Assembly (NCBI GenBank): GCA_031256305.1
Contig: JAIRQU010000181.1
Location: 1-5,800, forward strand
Direction: 5' to 3'
DNA: 5,800 bases
DNA from: Burkholderiaceae bacterium
GTDB lineage: Bacteria > Pseudomonadota > Gammaproteobacteria > Burkholderiales > Burkholderiaceae_C
Of this stretch, positions 1 to 5,656 are shown piece after piece. The notes under the pieces were generated by a model, which worked only from the letters and a program-made list of their open reading frames with translations, was not told the origin of the DNA and searched no databases. Numbering within the stretch: the first letter of the stretch is position 1; each line of letters starts with the position of its first letter. The position numbers and the translations under genes are program-made.

Positions 1-218
1 ACTACCGCCTGGGCAACCTGCCTCAAGCGCGGCGCATTCTGGAAGGCGCGCTCAAGCAACAACCCGATCCCGAAATCGCCGCGCATCTGGGCGAAGTGCT
101 CTGGATGCAGGGCGAGCACGCCGCCGCCCGCGCCATCTGGCGGCAGGGATTGAGCCTGGACGCCAAAAATGAAACGCTGCAAAAAACGCTACAGCGCTTC
201 AAGGTTCCCCAGCCGTGA
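1..218 (+). CDS. Tetratricopeptide-repeat protein, C-terminal fragment
   Basis: The open frame enters from the left edge (first full codon at position 3) and ends with TGA at 216-218, giving 71 visible residues. The stretch AAHLGEVLWMQGEHAAARAI with the following residues has the spacing of a TPR motif (small residues, LG, then A-A-R-A-I-W, ending in an L-D-A-K-N turn), and the preceding residues YRLGNLPQARRILEGAL fit the second half of another TPR. TPR units form helical hairpins that bind protein partners. A TPR protein directly upstream of lolB is a common arrangement in Burkholderiales, where it is thought to be an envelope or periplasmic protein; that location is inference, because the N-terminus and any signal peptide lie outside the window. 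Its stop overlaps the lolB start (GTGA), which implies translational coupling. Confidence 0.85.
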   Translation, partial: YRLGNLPQARRILEGALKQQPDPEIAAHLGEVLWMQGEHAAARAIWRQGLSLDAKNETLQKTLQRFKVPQP

Positions 219-745
219 TCCTGCCGGCCATTGACACGCGGCGCCGCGCCATCATCGGTGCGCTGTGCGCATCTGCCGCGCTGGCGGCGCTATCGGGCTG
301 CGCAACATCGCTCCCGGCATCGACAACGCCACCCATGCCGGTCTCCGATACCGGACCGTGGTCCGGCCGTCTGGCGCTTACCATCGAGACTGAGCAGCCG
401 CAACTTTTTTACGCCGGCTTCACGCTTGAAGGCAATGCCGACGTGGGTCAACTGACCCTGACCACGCCGCTGGGCAATGCCTTGGCGGCGTTGCGCTGGC
501 GGCCGGGCAGCGCTGAACTGGTTGAAGGCGTCCAGACCCAAACCTACGCCTCGCTGGCCGAGCTGACCGCGCGCGTGACCGGCGCGCCTATCCCCGTGCA
601 GGCGCTGTTCATCTGGCTGGGCGGACAGAACACTGCCGTGGACGGCTGGCAGGCGGATTTGAGCGCGCTGCCCCAAGGCCGGTTGACAGCCCGGCGCCTT
701 TACCCGGCCCCGGCGGCGCAACTGCGCATTGCGCTGGATCGGTAA
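215..745 (+). CDS. lolB: Outer-membrane lipoprotein receptor LolB
   Basis: LolB is the outer-membrane lipoprotein that accepts lipoproteins from the periplasmic carrier LolA and inserts them into the inner leaflet of the outer membrane. The 176-residue product has a short Arg-rich n-region (TRRR, 8-11), a hydrophobic core and a lipobox LSGC with the acylated Cys at 29, followed by a Pro/Thr-rich linker and the LolB fold. The blocks WSGRLAL (49-55), YAGFTLEG (66-73) and LTLTTPLGNALAALRW (80-95) match what I know of beta-proteobacterial LolB. Length is normal for the family. The start is GTG at 215, because no other ATG, GTG or TTG precedes the signal peptide in frame; a weak AAGG lies at 201-204. 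The gene overlaps the TPR stop and its own TAA touches the ispE ATG, so the three genes are probably one transcript. Confidence 0.93.
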   Translation: MILPAIDTRRRAIIGALCASAALAALSGCATSLPASTTPPMPVSDTGPWSGRLALTIETEQPQLFYAGFTLEGNADVGQLTLTTPLGNALAALRWRPGSAELVEGVQTQTYASLAELTARVTGAPIPVQALFIWLGGQNTAVDGWQADLSALPQGRLTARRLYPAPAAQLRIALDR

Positions 746-1594
746 ATGCCGCGCGCGCTTTGGGACATCCCGGCCCCGGCCAAACTCAATCTCTTCTTGC
801 ACGTTACCGGGCGCAGACCCGACGGCTATCACCTGCTGCAATCGGCCTTTATGCTTATCGACTGGTGCGACACGCTGCATTTCGAGCGCACCGCCTCAAG
901 CCGCATTACGCGCGAAGATTTGGGCGCGCCCTTGCCCCAGGACGACCTGACCGTGCGCGCCGCCCGCGCCCTGCAAACAGCCACCGGGTGTACGCAAGGC
1001 GTGCGCATCGGCGTGCTCAAGCGCATCCCGGCACAAGCGGGCATGGGCGGCGGTTCCTCGGACGCGGCTAGCGCATTGCTGGCCTTGAACCGTCTGTGGC
1101 GGCTGGGTCTGAACCGCGATCAATTAACGCAAATTGGCCTGCCGCTGGGCGCGGATGTGCCGTTTTTCGTGCGCGGGCGCAATGCCTGGGTCGAAGGCGT
1201 GGGCGAGTGCATCCGCCCCATTGACTTGCCCGCGGCGCATTTTCTGGTTGCCAAACCGTTGCAGGGGCTGGATACCGCGGCAATTTTCAGCGCCCCAGCG
1301 CTGACGCGCGACACCGCTCCTGCTACAATAGCTCACTTTGTTGCAGACCCTTACGGCTTTGGCCGCAATGACTTGCAACCGGTCGCCCAGACTTTGTGTC
1401 CGGGTGTCGCGCTGAGCCTTGATTGGCTGGCGCGGCAGGGCCTTTCAGGCCGCATGACCGGTTCGGGTAGCGCGGTTTTTGCCCGGTTTCCAGGGGCTGT
1501 CGCTCCGCAACCGCCAGGGCAGGATTGGCAGGTTCGGATCTGCGGCAATCTGCCAGCGCATCCGCTTTACGGATGGGCGGCAAGCGGTGGTTGA
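746..1594 (+). CDS. ispE: 4-diphosphocytidyl-2-C-methyl-D-erythritol kinase
   Basis: IspE phosphorylates CDP-methylerythritol at the 2-hydroxyl with ATP, a cytosolic step of the MEP pathway to isopentenyl diphosphate. The 282-residue protein carries the GHMP-kinase motifs in order: PAKLNLFLHV (11-20) with the conserved Lys13, the substrate-binding segment RRPDGYHLLQS (23-33), the ATP-binding loop GMGGGSSDAA (99-108), GADVPFF (135-141) with the likely catalytic Asp137, and the C-terminal MTGSGSAVFARF (237-248). Length is typical. ATG at 746 abuts the lolB TAA (TAAATG) and lacks a strong Shine-Dalgarno sequence, so translation is probably coupled to lolB. Around codons 187-205 the codons shift to AT-rich and rare ones (for example ACA ATA), unlike the rest of the gene; this coincides with a candidate internal promoter. 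The lolB-ispE neighbourhood upstream of prs is well conserved in proteobacteria. Confidence 0.97.
   Translation: MPRALWDIPAPAKLNLFLHVTGRRPDGYHLLQSAFMLIDWCDTLHFERTASSRITREDLGAPLPQDDLTVRAARALQTATGCTQGVRIGVLKRIPAQAGMGGGSSDAASALLALNRLWRLGLNRDQLTQIGLPLGADVPFFVRGRNAWVEGVGECIRPIDLPAAHFLVAKPLQGLDTAAIFSAPALTRDTAPATIAHFVADPYGFGRNDLQPVAQTLCPGVALSLDWLARQGLSGRMTGSGSAVFARFPGAVAPQPPGQDWQVRICGNLPAHPLYGWAASGG
1301..1329 (+). promoter_or_regulatory. Candidate promoter inside ispE for tRNA-Gln/prs/rplY
   Basis: CTGACG at 1301-1306 and TACAAT at 1324-1329 are separated by exactly 17 bases, and TGC at 1321-1323 gives an extended -10 (TGnTACAAT). The -10 lies in a short AT-rich patch of otherwise GC-rich ispE and forces codons (ACA, ATA) that are rare in this gene, which suggests selection for something other than protein sequence. 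A start near 1336 would give a leader of about 290 bases before the tRNA. In E. coli, prs is also transcribed both from upstream of ispE and from a closer promoter. The function is inferred. Confidence 0.45.
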
Positions 1595-1627
1595 TTAAGG
1601 CGCAAGTCTTGATGAGCCGCTAGACAT

Positions 1628-1704
1628 AGGGGAGTCGCCAAGCTGGTTAAGGCACCGGATTTTGATTCCGGCATGCGAAGGTTCGAATCCTTCCTCCCCT
1701 GCCA
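1628..1704 (+). tRNA. tRNA-Gln (anticodon TTG), CCA encoded
   Basis: A complete cloverleaf reads by eye. The acceptor arms AGGGGAG (1628-1634) and CTCCCCT (1694-1700) pair over 7 bp, followed by discriminator G1701 and a genome-encoded CCA at 1702-1704. The D-arm region contains AGCTGGTTAAGG. The anticodon stem CCGGA/TCCGG (1655-1659/1667-1671) closes the loop TTTTGAT with anticodon TTG at 1662-1664, which reads CAA and, by wobble, CAG. The T-arm has GGTTCGAATCC (1680-1690). The body resembles E. coli tRNA-Gln closely. It sits 33 bases after ispE and 43 bases before prs on the same strand, so it is probably cut out of a longer mRNA by RNase P and 3' processing. Confidence 0.97.
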
Positions 1705-1747
1705 GAGTTTCCAGCGCATCCACGCCACTGTTTACACCGTGCATCCC

Positions 1748-2734
1748 ATGCAACCGGGCACCGCCAATCTCAACGACTTTCTGGTGTTCACGGGTAACGC
1801 CAACCCGGCGCTGTCCGGCGAAATCGCCAGCCTGCTGGGCATCCCGCTGGGAGCCATCGATGTGGGGCGTTTTTCCGACGGCGAGGTCACGGTCGAAGTC
1901 AAGCAGAACGTGCGCGCCCGCGAAGTATTCCTGGTGCAGCCCACTTGTCCGCCCACCAACGAAAATTTGATGGAGCTGCTCATCATGGTGGACGCGCTGC
2001 GGCGCGCCTCGGCGGGCCGCATCAACGCCGTCATCCCCTATTTCGGCTACGCGCGCCAGGACCGGCGTCCGCGTTCCACGCGCGTGCCCATTTCGGCCAA
2101 GGTGGTGGCCAACGTGCTGCAAGCCGTGGGCGTGAACAGCGTATTGACCATGGACCTGCACGCCGACCAGATTCAGGGCTTTTTCGACATCCCGGTGGAC
2201 AACATCTATTCGTCCCCCGCGCTGCTGGAGGACCTCAAGCGCAAGGCGGACCACGACGACCTGCTGGTCGTCAGCCCCGACGTGGGCGGCGTGGTGCGCG
2301 CGCGCGCGCTGGCCAAGCAATTGGGGGGCGATCTGGCCATCATCGACAAGCGCCGCCCCAAGGCCAACGTCAGCGAGGTGATGCACGTGATCGGCGACAT
2401 CGAGGGCCGCAACTGCGTCATCATGGACGACATGATCGACACCGCCGGCACGCTGGTCAAGGCGGCCGAAGTGCTCAAGACGCGCGGCGCCAAAAAGGTC
2501 TATGCCTACTGCACGCACCCGGTTTTTTCCGGCCCGGCCATTGAGCGCATTGCGCAAGGCGCGGGGCTGGTCGAGGTGGTCGTCACCAACACCATACCGC
2601 TGACCCCGGCGGCGGCGCAATGCGGCAAGATCCGCCAGGTTTCCGTCGCATCGCTGTTCGCGCAGACCATTCAGCGCATTGCGCGCGGGGATTCGGTCAT
2701 GAGTCTGTTCCTGGAGCAAGACACCCTGTTCTAG
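1748..2734 (+). CDS. prs: Ribose-phosphate pyrophosphokinase (PRPP synthetase)
   Basis: Prs transfers pyrophosphate from ATP to ribose 5-phosphate, making PRPP for purine, pyrimidine, NAD, histidine and tryptophan synthesis; the enzyme is a cytosolic hexamer. From ATG 1748 the product is 328 residues, slightly longer than the usual 310-320. Family signatures are all present: FTGNANP (14-20), RFSDGE (41-46), [13 protein letters not shown] (98-110), [12 protein letters not shown] (135-146) with His138, [15 protein letters not shown] (176-190), the flexible-loop IIDKRRPKA (198-206), the PRPP loop [14 protein letters not shown] (223-236) and the terminal GDSVMSLF (314-321). The open frame continues upstream into the tRNA, so earlier starts are not credible; GTG 1739 is the only near alternative. 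No Shine-Dalgarno sequence precedes ATG 1748. It lies 43 bases after the tRNA and 102 bases before rplY, and is likely co-transcribed with both. Confidence 0.96.
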   Translation: MQPGTANLNDFLVFTGNANPALSGEIASLLGIPLGAIDVGRFSDGEVTVEVKQNVRAREVFLVQPTCPPTNENLMELLIMVDALRRASAGRINAVIPYFGYARQDRRPRSTRVPISAKVVANVLQAVGVNSVLTMDLHADQIQGFFDIPVDNIYSSPALLEDLKRKADHDDLLVVSPDVGGVVRARALAKQLGGDLAIIDKRRPKANVSEVMHVIGDIEGRNCVIMDDMIDTAGTLVKAAEVLKTRGAKKVYAYCTHPVFSGPAIERIAQGAGLVEVVVTNTIPLTPAAAQCGKIRQVSVASLFAQTIQRIARGDSVMSLFLEQDTLF

Positions 2735-2836
2735 GACTTTTGGCGGCTGCGTCTGGAGCGCAATGGCGCGCGGTGCGGCTTTTTCGTAACCGGAGCCAGG
2801 CTGGTCGCGGTCGGTTCCATCTGGAGTTTTGTAACC
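2735..2836 (+). other. prs-rplY intergenic leader
   Basis: This is 102 bases between the prs stop and the rplY ATG. I see no convincing -35/-10 pair. Weak complementary segments are present (for example AACCG with CGGTT, about 18 bases apart), together with a T-run after GCGGC that lacks a clean matching left arm, so neither an attenuator nor a terminator is supported. The 3' end holds the rplY ribosome-binding site. Read-through from prs into rplY is the simplest interpretation. Confidence 0.4.
2823..2826 (+). promoter_or_regulatory. Ribosome-binding site of rplY
   Basis: GGAG lies 10 bases before ATG 2837, a workable distance. It fixes the rplY start, and it is the only clear Shine-Dalgarno sequence in the plus-strand block: ispE and prs show none and lolB only a weak AAGG. 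Confidence 0.6.
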
Positions 2837-3517
2837 ATGAAATTTATCGCTTTCGAGCGCAGCCTACAGGGAACGGGTGCGAGCCGCCGCCTGCGCCGCG
2901 CGGGCAAGGTGCCGGGCATCGTCTATGGCGGTGAAGGCCAGCCCCAACCCATTGAGCTTGACCACAACGCCCTGTGGCTGGCCATCAAGAAAGAAGCCTT
3001 CCACTCCACCATTCTGGACATGGAGCTGGCTGGCAATACCAGCCAGGTACTGCTGCGCGATCTGCAAGTTCACCCCTACAAGCAGCAAATACTGCACGCG
3101 GACTTCCAGCGCATCTCGGCCAAAACCCGGATCAGCATGAGGGTACCGCTGCACTACACCGGGGAAGAAGAATCGCCGGCTGTCAAGACCGACAAATGCC
3201 TGGTCAACCACATCCTGACCGAGCTGGAAATTTCCTGCCTGCCCGCCGACCTGCCAGAGGCCATCAAGGTAGACCTCTCCAAGCTGGAAAGAGGCAGTTC
3301 CATGACGCTCAACGACATCGAACTGCCCAAGGGCGTCAAGGCCGTGCTGCACGGGCACGAAGCGCCGGTGCTCGTCTCCGTGGTGGAACCGGCCGTCGAG
3401 GAAGTCGAAACGCCTGCCGCTTCCGCTGCTGACGCGGCGGCTGCCGCGCCAGCGACCGCTTCAGATGCAAACGCCAAGGCTGGCGATGCCGGCAAGACGG
3501 GCGGTGACAAGAAATAA
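2837..3517 (+). CDS. rplY: 50S ribosomal protein L25 / general stress protein Ctc
   Basis: L25 binds 5S rRNA in the large ribosomal subunit. The 226-residue product is the long (TL5/CTC) form rather than the roughly 94-residue E. coli form. Residues 1-92 are the 5S-binding L25 domain, with [16 protein letters not shown] (17-32) and [20 protein letters not shown] (73-92). Residues 97-184 are the CTC beta domain, with [15 protein letters not shown] (103-117), [19 protein letters not shown] (130-148) and LPKGVKAV (163-170). From about 187 a low-complexity Ala/Glu/Asp tail rich in AAA and ATA triplets ends in GDKK and is probably disordered. ATG 2837 has GGAG at a good distance. The order prs-rplY is typical of beta- and many gammaproteobacteria. 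Usually pth comes next, but here a convergent gene follows instead. Confidence 0.96.
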   Translation: MKFIAFERSLQGTGASRRLRRAGKVPGIVYGGEGQPQPIELDHNALWLAIKKEAFHSTILDMELAGNTSQVLLRDLQVHPYKQQILHADFQRISAKTRISMRVPLHYTGEEESPAVKTDKCLVNHILTELEISCLPADLPEAIKVDLSKLERGSSMTLNDIELPKGVKAVLHGHEAPVLVSVVEPAVEEVETPAASAADAAAAAPATASDANAKAGDAGKTGGDKK

Positions 3518-3552
3518 GCCGCCGTCCTCGCGGTTCGCGCTTTCGGCTTTTT
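3516..3552 (+). terminator. Possible first terminator-like hairpin after rplY
   Basis: AAGCCG (3516-3521, starting in the stop codon) pairs with CGGCTT (3544-3549), which runs into a T tract at 3548-3552. A small inner hairpin CGCG-GTT-CGCG lies at 3529-3539. The outer stem is only 6 bp with a long interior, so it is weaker than the downstream hairpin and may be an accessory structure or chance. Confidence 0.35.
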
Positions 3553-3564
3553 AGCCTCAAAAAC

Positions 3565-3599
3565 AAAACCCGCCCGGTTCAATGCCCGGTGGGTTTTTT
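3565..3599 (+). terminator. Intrinsic terminator downstream of rplY, probably bidirectional
   Basis: The left arm AAAACCCGCCCGG (3565-3577) and right arm CCCGGTGGGTTTT (3585-3597) fold into a stem with one G-T wobble and one C-C mismatch around a 7-base loop. The stem is followed by T residues through 3599. Read on the minus strand, the same stem is followed by TTTTGTTTTT, so it can also end transcription of the convergent gene whose stop is at 3632. Confidence 0.8.
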
Positions 3600-3631
3600 G
3601 ATGTCTAATTTACAGTGAATTATTCCTGCAC

Positions 3632-5446
3632 TCAATAAGAGAACGCCACCGGGAAAGTGCAAGTGCCCGTGACCGGGCCGACCTTGAGCGTCAGATTGCC
3701 TCCGACGTACCAGGTAGAAGCCAAACCAATACTGCCGCATCCGCTGGTCAACCCCGCCCACGAAGCATTGGTGGCTCCCGCGGGCGGCGTAATCGTGAAT
3801 GTCGTTGTCGCGCCAGCGGTGACTGAAACAGCCGTACCCACGGCTGGGCTGGACGATCCGTTGGGCGTAATCTGGGTCAGCGTAACGGTGGGGTTGCTTA
3901 TCGTAAAGGCCAGCGGGAAAGTGCAAGTACTGGTCACTGGGCCAACTTGGAGCGTCAGATTCTGCCCAATATACCAAGTGGAGGCCAGACCAATGCTGCC
4001 GCATCCGCTGGTCAGTCCCGCCCATGAGGCTGATGTCGCTCCGGCCGGCGGCGTAATCGTAAATGTCGTTGTCGCGCCGGAGCTTACTGATACGGCAGCA
4101 CCCACGGCAGGGCTGGACGAGCCGCTGGGCGTGATTCGCGTCAACGTTACGGTCGGATTAACCACTGTAAATGCCGCCGTAACAGTGCAATTACTGGTGG
4201 CGGCGGCAGTTGTATAGATATTACCGCTCAGCGAACCGCCGCATCCCGACACAGACGCAATTTGATAACCCGTGTTAGGCGTCACGGTAAATGTCGAGAC
4301 AGCCCCGTTGGGCACCTGAAGCGCAACAGCAGGCGATATCGTTCCATTGGAACCGGCAGAGGGCGTAATTGTGTTATTACCCAAAGCCGCACAAGTCGTT
4401 GTCTGCCCCGTGGCCGTACCTTCTACAAATGCGATGGATGGCTCCCCGCCCCCATAGGGACAGCAAGGACTGTTGAAATTAAGATTACTCGACTCTCCAG
4501 TGGTCCCGGTGCTTGAGCAGGTGGGCGTATTGGTAGTACCATTATCAACCCTCGTTCTCACAGTCAGGCTGGACCCGCTATTAAAATTCAATATTGGATA
4601 GGAAGTGCTGTATCCGAATATATTGAATTCACTCTGCTTCCAGTATTGAGACAGATTTCCAAAAACGCTCTGATTTACCACGGAATACGCCTGGCCGCCC
4701 ACATTCAAAATCGCCGTATCCCAACCATTGGATGTTTGGCCGTTTAATGTCACCGCCCCAATATTCTTGGCTTGAATGCCCGGCGTTGTTCCAGATGAAG
4801 TCAATGATGAGTCAATATAACAGCCAATTGGAAGGGCCGATGACCACGAAGATGATGGGCACGAATTTACGCCAACAATCCAATACTGGATATGAATAAT
4901 TCCAGCAGAATCATCATTGTTGTATATAAACTGTACCCATCCCAAACAAGTGCTGTTGCTGTTGGAACAAAGACCGCTATTGGCAGCAGAGAATAAATTG
5001 GTATTCAACTGCAATGAAAATACATTATTTTGAGGATTGTTGCCATTGCTATCCACGCTAGCTACACTGCTCACGCCAGTAGCATTAATAAAAGAGCCTT
5101 CAACCGAAGAGATACCATTCCCCTGCACGATTGCAGAGTAATCCACGGCGTTACCAATGCTTTCGGTATTCATGCGCCCAGACTCCGCTTGCGGCGGAAC
5201 AGACGTTATAAAACCTTGACTCTGTGGTTGTGCGCAAGGAACCTGCTGCCATTGAGTATTCGGATAGGTCGCCTGAAAACAACCCGGTTGAGATGGCGAA
5301 ACATTCTTGATCGCTTGCTGCCACGCATGGACATCCTGCGCGGAACCCAGAGCCGGCAAGAACATAGCGCCCACACCAATCGAGGCCAGTATCAAAACAT
5401 GAATAAATATCCCTGTCTTCACCTTGTAAAAAATATGAGCAAACAT
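3632..5446 (-). CDS. Secreted Cys-rich protein with C-terminal tandem beta-type repeats, function unknown
   Basis: I do not recognise a named family. From ATG 5446 the product is 604 residues; ATG 5455 is rejected because AGAGG (5456-5460) touches it but lies 9 bases from 5446. A signal peptide (hydrophobic 11-32, ending ALGSA, cleavage after about 36) predicts export. Residues 37-355 form a Gly/Ser/Asn-rich domain with ten cysteines, motif GCFQATYPNTQWQQVPC (55-71) and aromatic segments GWVQFIY and IHIQYWIVG; similar secreted hypothetical proteins seem familiar from other proteobacteria, but I cannot name them. Residues 358-427 resemble an InlB-B/Flg_new-like repeat (NGTISP, FTVTPNTGYQI, SVSGCGG). 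Residues 430-517 and 518-604 are tandem copies. No transmembrane anchor, sorting signal or catalytic motif is visible. GC is lower than in the neighbouring genes, suggesting transfer. It converges on rplY with its own promoter. Adhesin-like or secreted-enzyme roles are guesses. Confidence 0.85.
   Translation of the reverse strand: MFAHIFYKVKTGIFIHVLILASIGVGAMFLPALGSAQDVHAWQQAIKNVSPSQPGCFQATYPNTQWQQVPCAQPQSQGFITSVPPQAESGRMNTESIGNAVDYSAIVQGNGISSVEGSFINATGVSSVASVDSNGNNPQNNVFSLQLNTNLFSAANSGLCSNSNSTCLGWVQFIYNNDDSAGIIHIQYWIVGVNSCPSSSWSSALPIGCYIDSSLTSSGTTPGIQAKNIGAVTLNGQTSNGWDTAILNVGGQAYSVVNQSVFGNLSQYWKQSEFNIFGYSTSYPILNFNSGSSLTVRTRVDNGTTNTPTCSSTGTTGESSNLNFNSPCCPYGGGEPSIAFVEGTATGQTTTCAALGNNTITPSAGSNGTISPAVALQVPNGAVSTFTVTPNTGYQIASVSGCGGSLSGNIYTTAAATSNCTVTAAFTVVNPTVTLTRITPSGSSSPAVGAAVSVSSGATTTFTITPPAGATSASWAGLTSGCGSIGLASTWYIGQNLTLQVGPVTSTCTFPLAFTISNPTVTLTQITPNGSSSPAVGTAVSVTAGATTTFTITPPAGATNASWAGLTSGCGSIGLASTWYVGGNLTLKVGPVTGTCTFPVAFSY
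3635..3895 (-). repeat. Tandem protein-coding repeat, copy 2 (C-terminal)
   Basis: This encodes residues 518-604 of the secreted protein, beginning NPTVTLTQITPNGSSSPAVG and ending FPVAFSY at the stop codon. Aligned with copy 1 without gaps, 74 of 87 residues agree by hand count. It contains two cysteines (570 and 596), at the same positions as in copy 1. Confidence 0.9.
3896..4159 (-). repeat. Tandem protein-coding repeat, copy 1
   Basis: This encodes residues 430-517, starting NPTVTLTRITPSGSSSPAVG and ending FPLAFTIS. The repeat period is 88 residues (264 bases). The unit alternates short Thr/Val/Ser-rich strands with a conserved GATTTFTITPPAGAT core and SWAGLTSGCGSIGLASTWY, suggesting a small beta-sandwich with one disulfide (Cys482-Cys508). 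Fold and disulfide are inferred. Confidence 0.9.
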
Positions 5447-5452
5447 ATCAAT

Positions 5453-5481
5453 CATCCTCTCTAATAAGTCCCATCCTCTCT
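5453..5481 (-). repeat. Short direct repeat at the translation start
   Basis: CATCCTCTCT occurs at 5453-5462 and again at 5472-5481 on the plus strand (minus-strand AGAGAGGATG twice, 19 bases apart). Each copy pairs a Shine-Dalgarno-like AGAGAGG with an ATG. The upstream ATG opens an 8-codon frame (MGLIREDD) that stops one base before ATG 5446. It may be a small duplication or a leader peptide; chance is possible. Confidence 0.5.
5456..5460 (-). promoter_or_regulatory. Ribosome-binding site deciding the start of the secreted protein
   Basis: AGAGG on the minus strand ends 9 bases before ATG 5446 and directly touches the upstream in-frame ATG 5455. Spacing therefore favours 5446, which removes three residues and leaves the signal peptide intact. 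Confidence 0.6.
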
Positions 5482-5540
5482 CAATGCCATCATTTCAGAC
5501 AAGAGGTATGAATAGATTACAAAATAACACTTTCTCTCCC

Positions 5541-5569
5541 TTATAAAGACAAAACGCGGTGAATAACAA
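5541..5569 (-). promoter_or_regulatory. Candidate promoter of the secreted-protein gene
   Basis: On the minus strand TTGTTA (plus 5564-5569) and TTATAA (plus 5541-5546) are 17 bases apart, a sigma70-like pair in an AT-rich intergenic stretch. Transcription would begin around 5535, giving a leader of about 90 bases before ATG 5446. No operator was recognised. Confidence 0.5.
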
Positions 5570-5577
5570 ACGCTGGA

Positions 5578-5631
5578 GCTTGCCCTTCTCTTCCCTCTCC
5601 CGTTGAGGAGTAAAGAAGATTCCAGGCAAGC
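5578..5631. repeat. Interrupted inverted repeat between the two minus-strand genes
   Basis: GCTTGCC (5578-5584) and GGCAAGC (5625-5631) are perfect 7-base complements. Inside, TCTTC (5589-5593) pairs with GAAGA (5615-5619) and CTCC (5597-5600) with GGAG (5607-5610), giving a long stem with internal loops. It follows the stop of the minus-strand gene ending at 5657 and could be its 3' structure. There is no T tract, so it is not a classical intrinsic terminator. Confidence 0.5.
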
Positions 5632-5656
5632 CTCAAGTTCGTCTCGCGTTGGTCTT

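Noticed and set aside
290..880. 196-codon minus-strand open frame opposite lolB and ispE
   Set aside because: It is a shadow of two well-supported genes; the product is Arg/Gln/Gly-rich with no domain.
1673..1747. N-terminal extension of prs into the tRNA
   Set aside because: It would begin inside the tRNA and adds residues not seen at the N-terminus of known Prs proteins; ATG 1748 gives a near-normal length.
1945..2544. 199-codon plus-strand frame inside prs
   Set aside because: It is an Arg/Gly/His-rich alternative-frame translation of prs with no recognisable domain.
1595..2719. Long 374-codon open frame on the minus strand opposite prs
   Set aside because: It lies fully antisense to a clear prs gene and over the tRNA. 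Its His/Arg/Ala/Gly-rich, repetitive product is typical of an antisense frame in GC-rich DNA.
3635..3640. C-terminal aromatic end (FSY) of the secreted protein as an outer-membrane barrel signal
   Set aside because: The end is simply the close of the last tandem repeat, with the same FPxAF strand as copy 1, and no barrel-type alternating strands precede it.
3657..4217. 186-codon plus-strand frame opposite the tandem repeats
   Set aside because: It is open only because the repeat DNA has a favourable composition. Its repeated protein pattern mirrors the minus-strand repeats, while the minus frame has a signal peptide, an RBS and conserved domain-like units.
5508..5546. 12-codon plus-strand frame MNRLQNNTFSPL in the intergenic region
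   Set aside because: It is too short, its AGAGG is only one base from the ATG, and it lies across the candidate minus-strand promoter.
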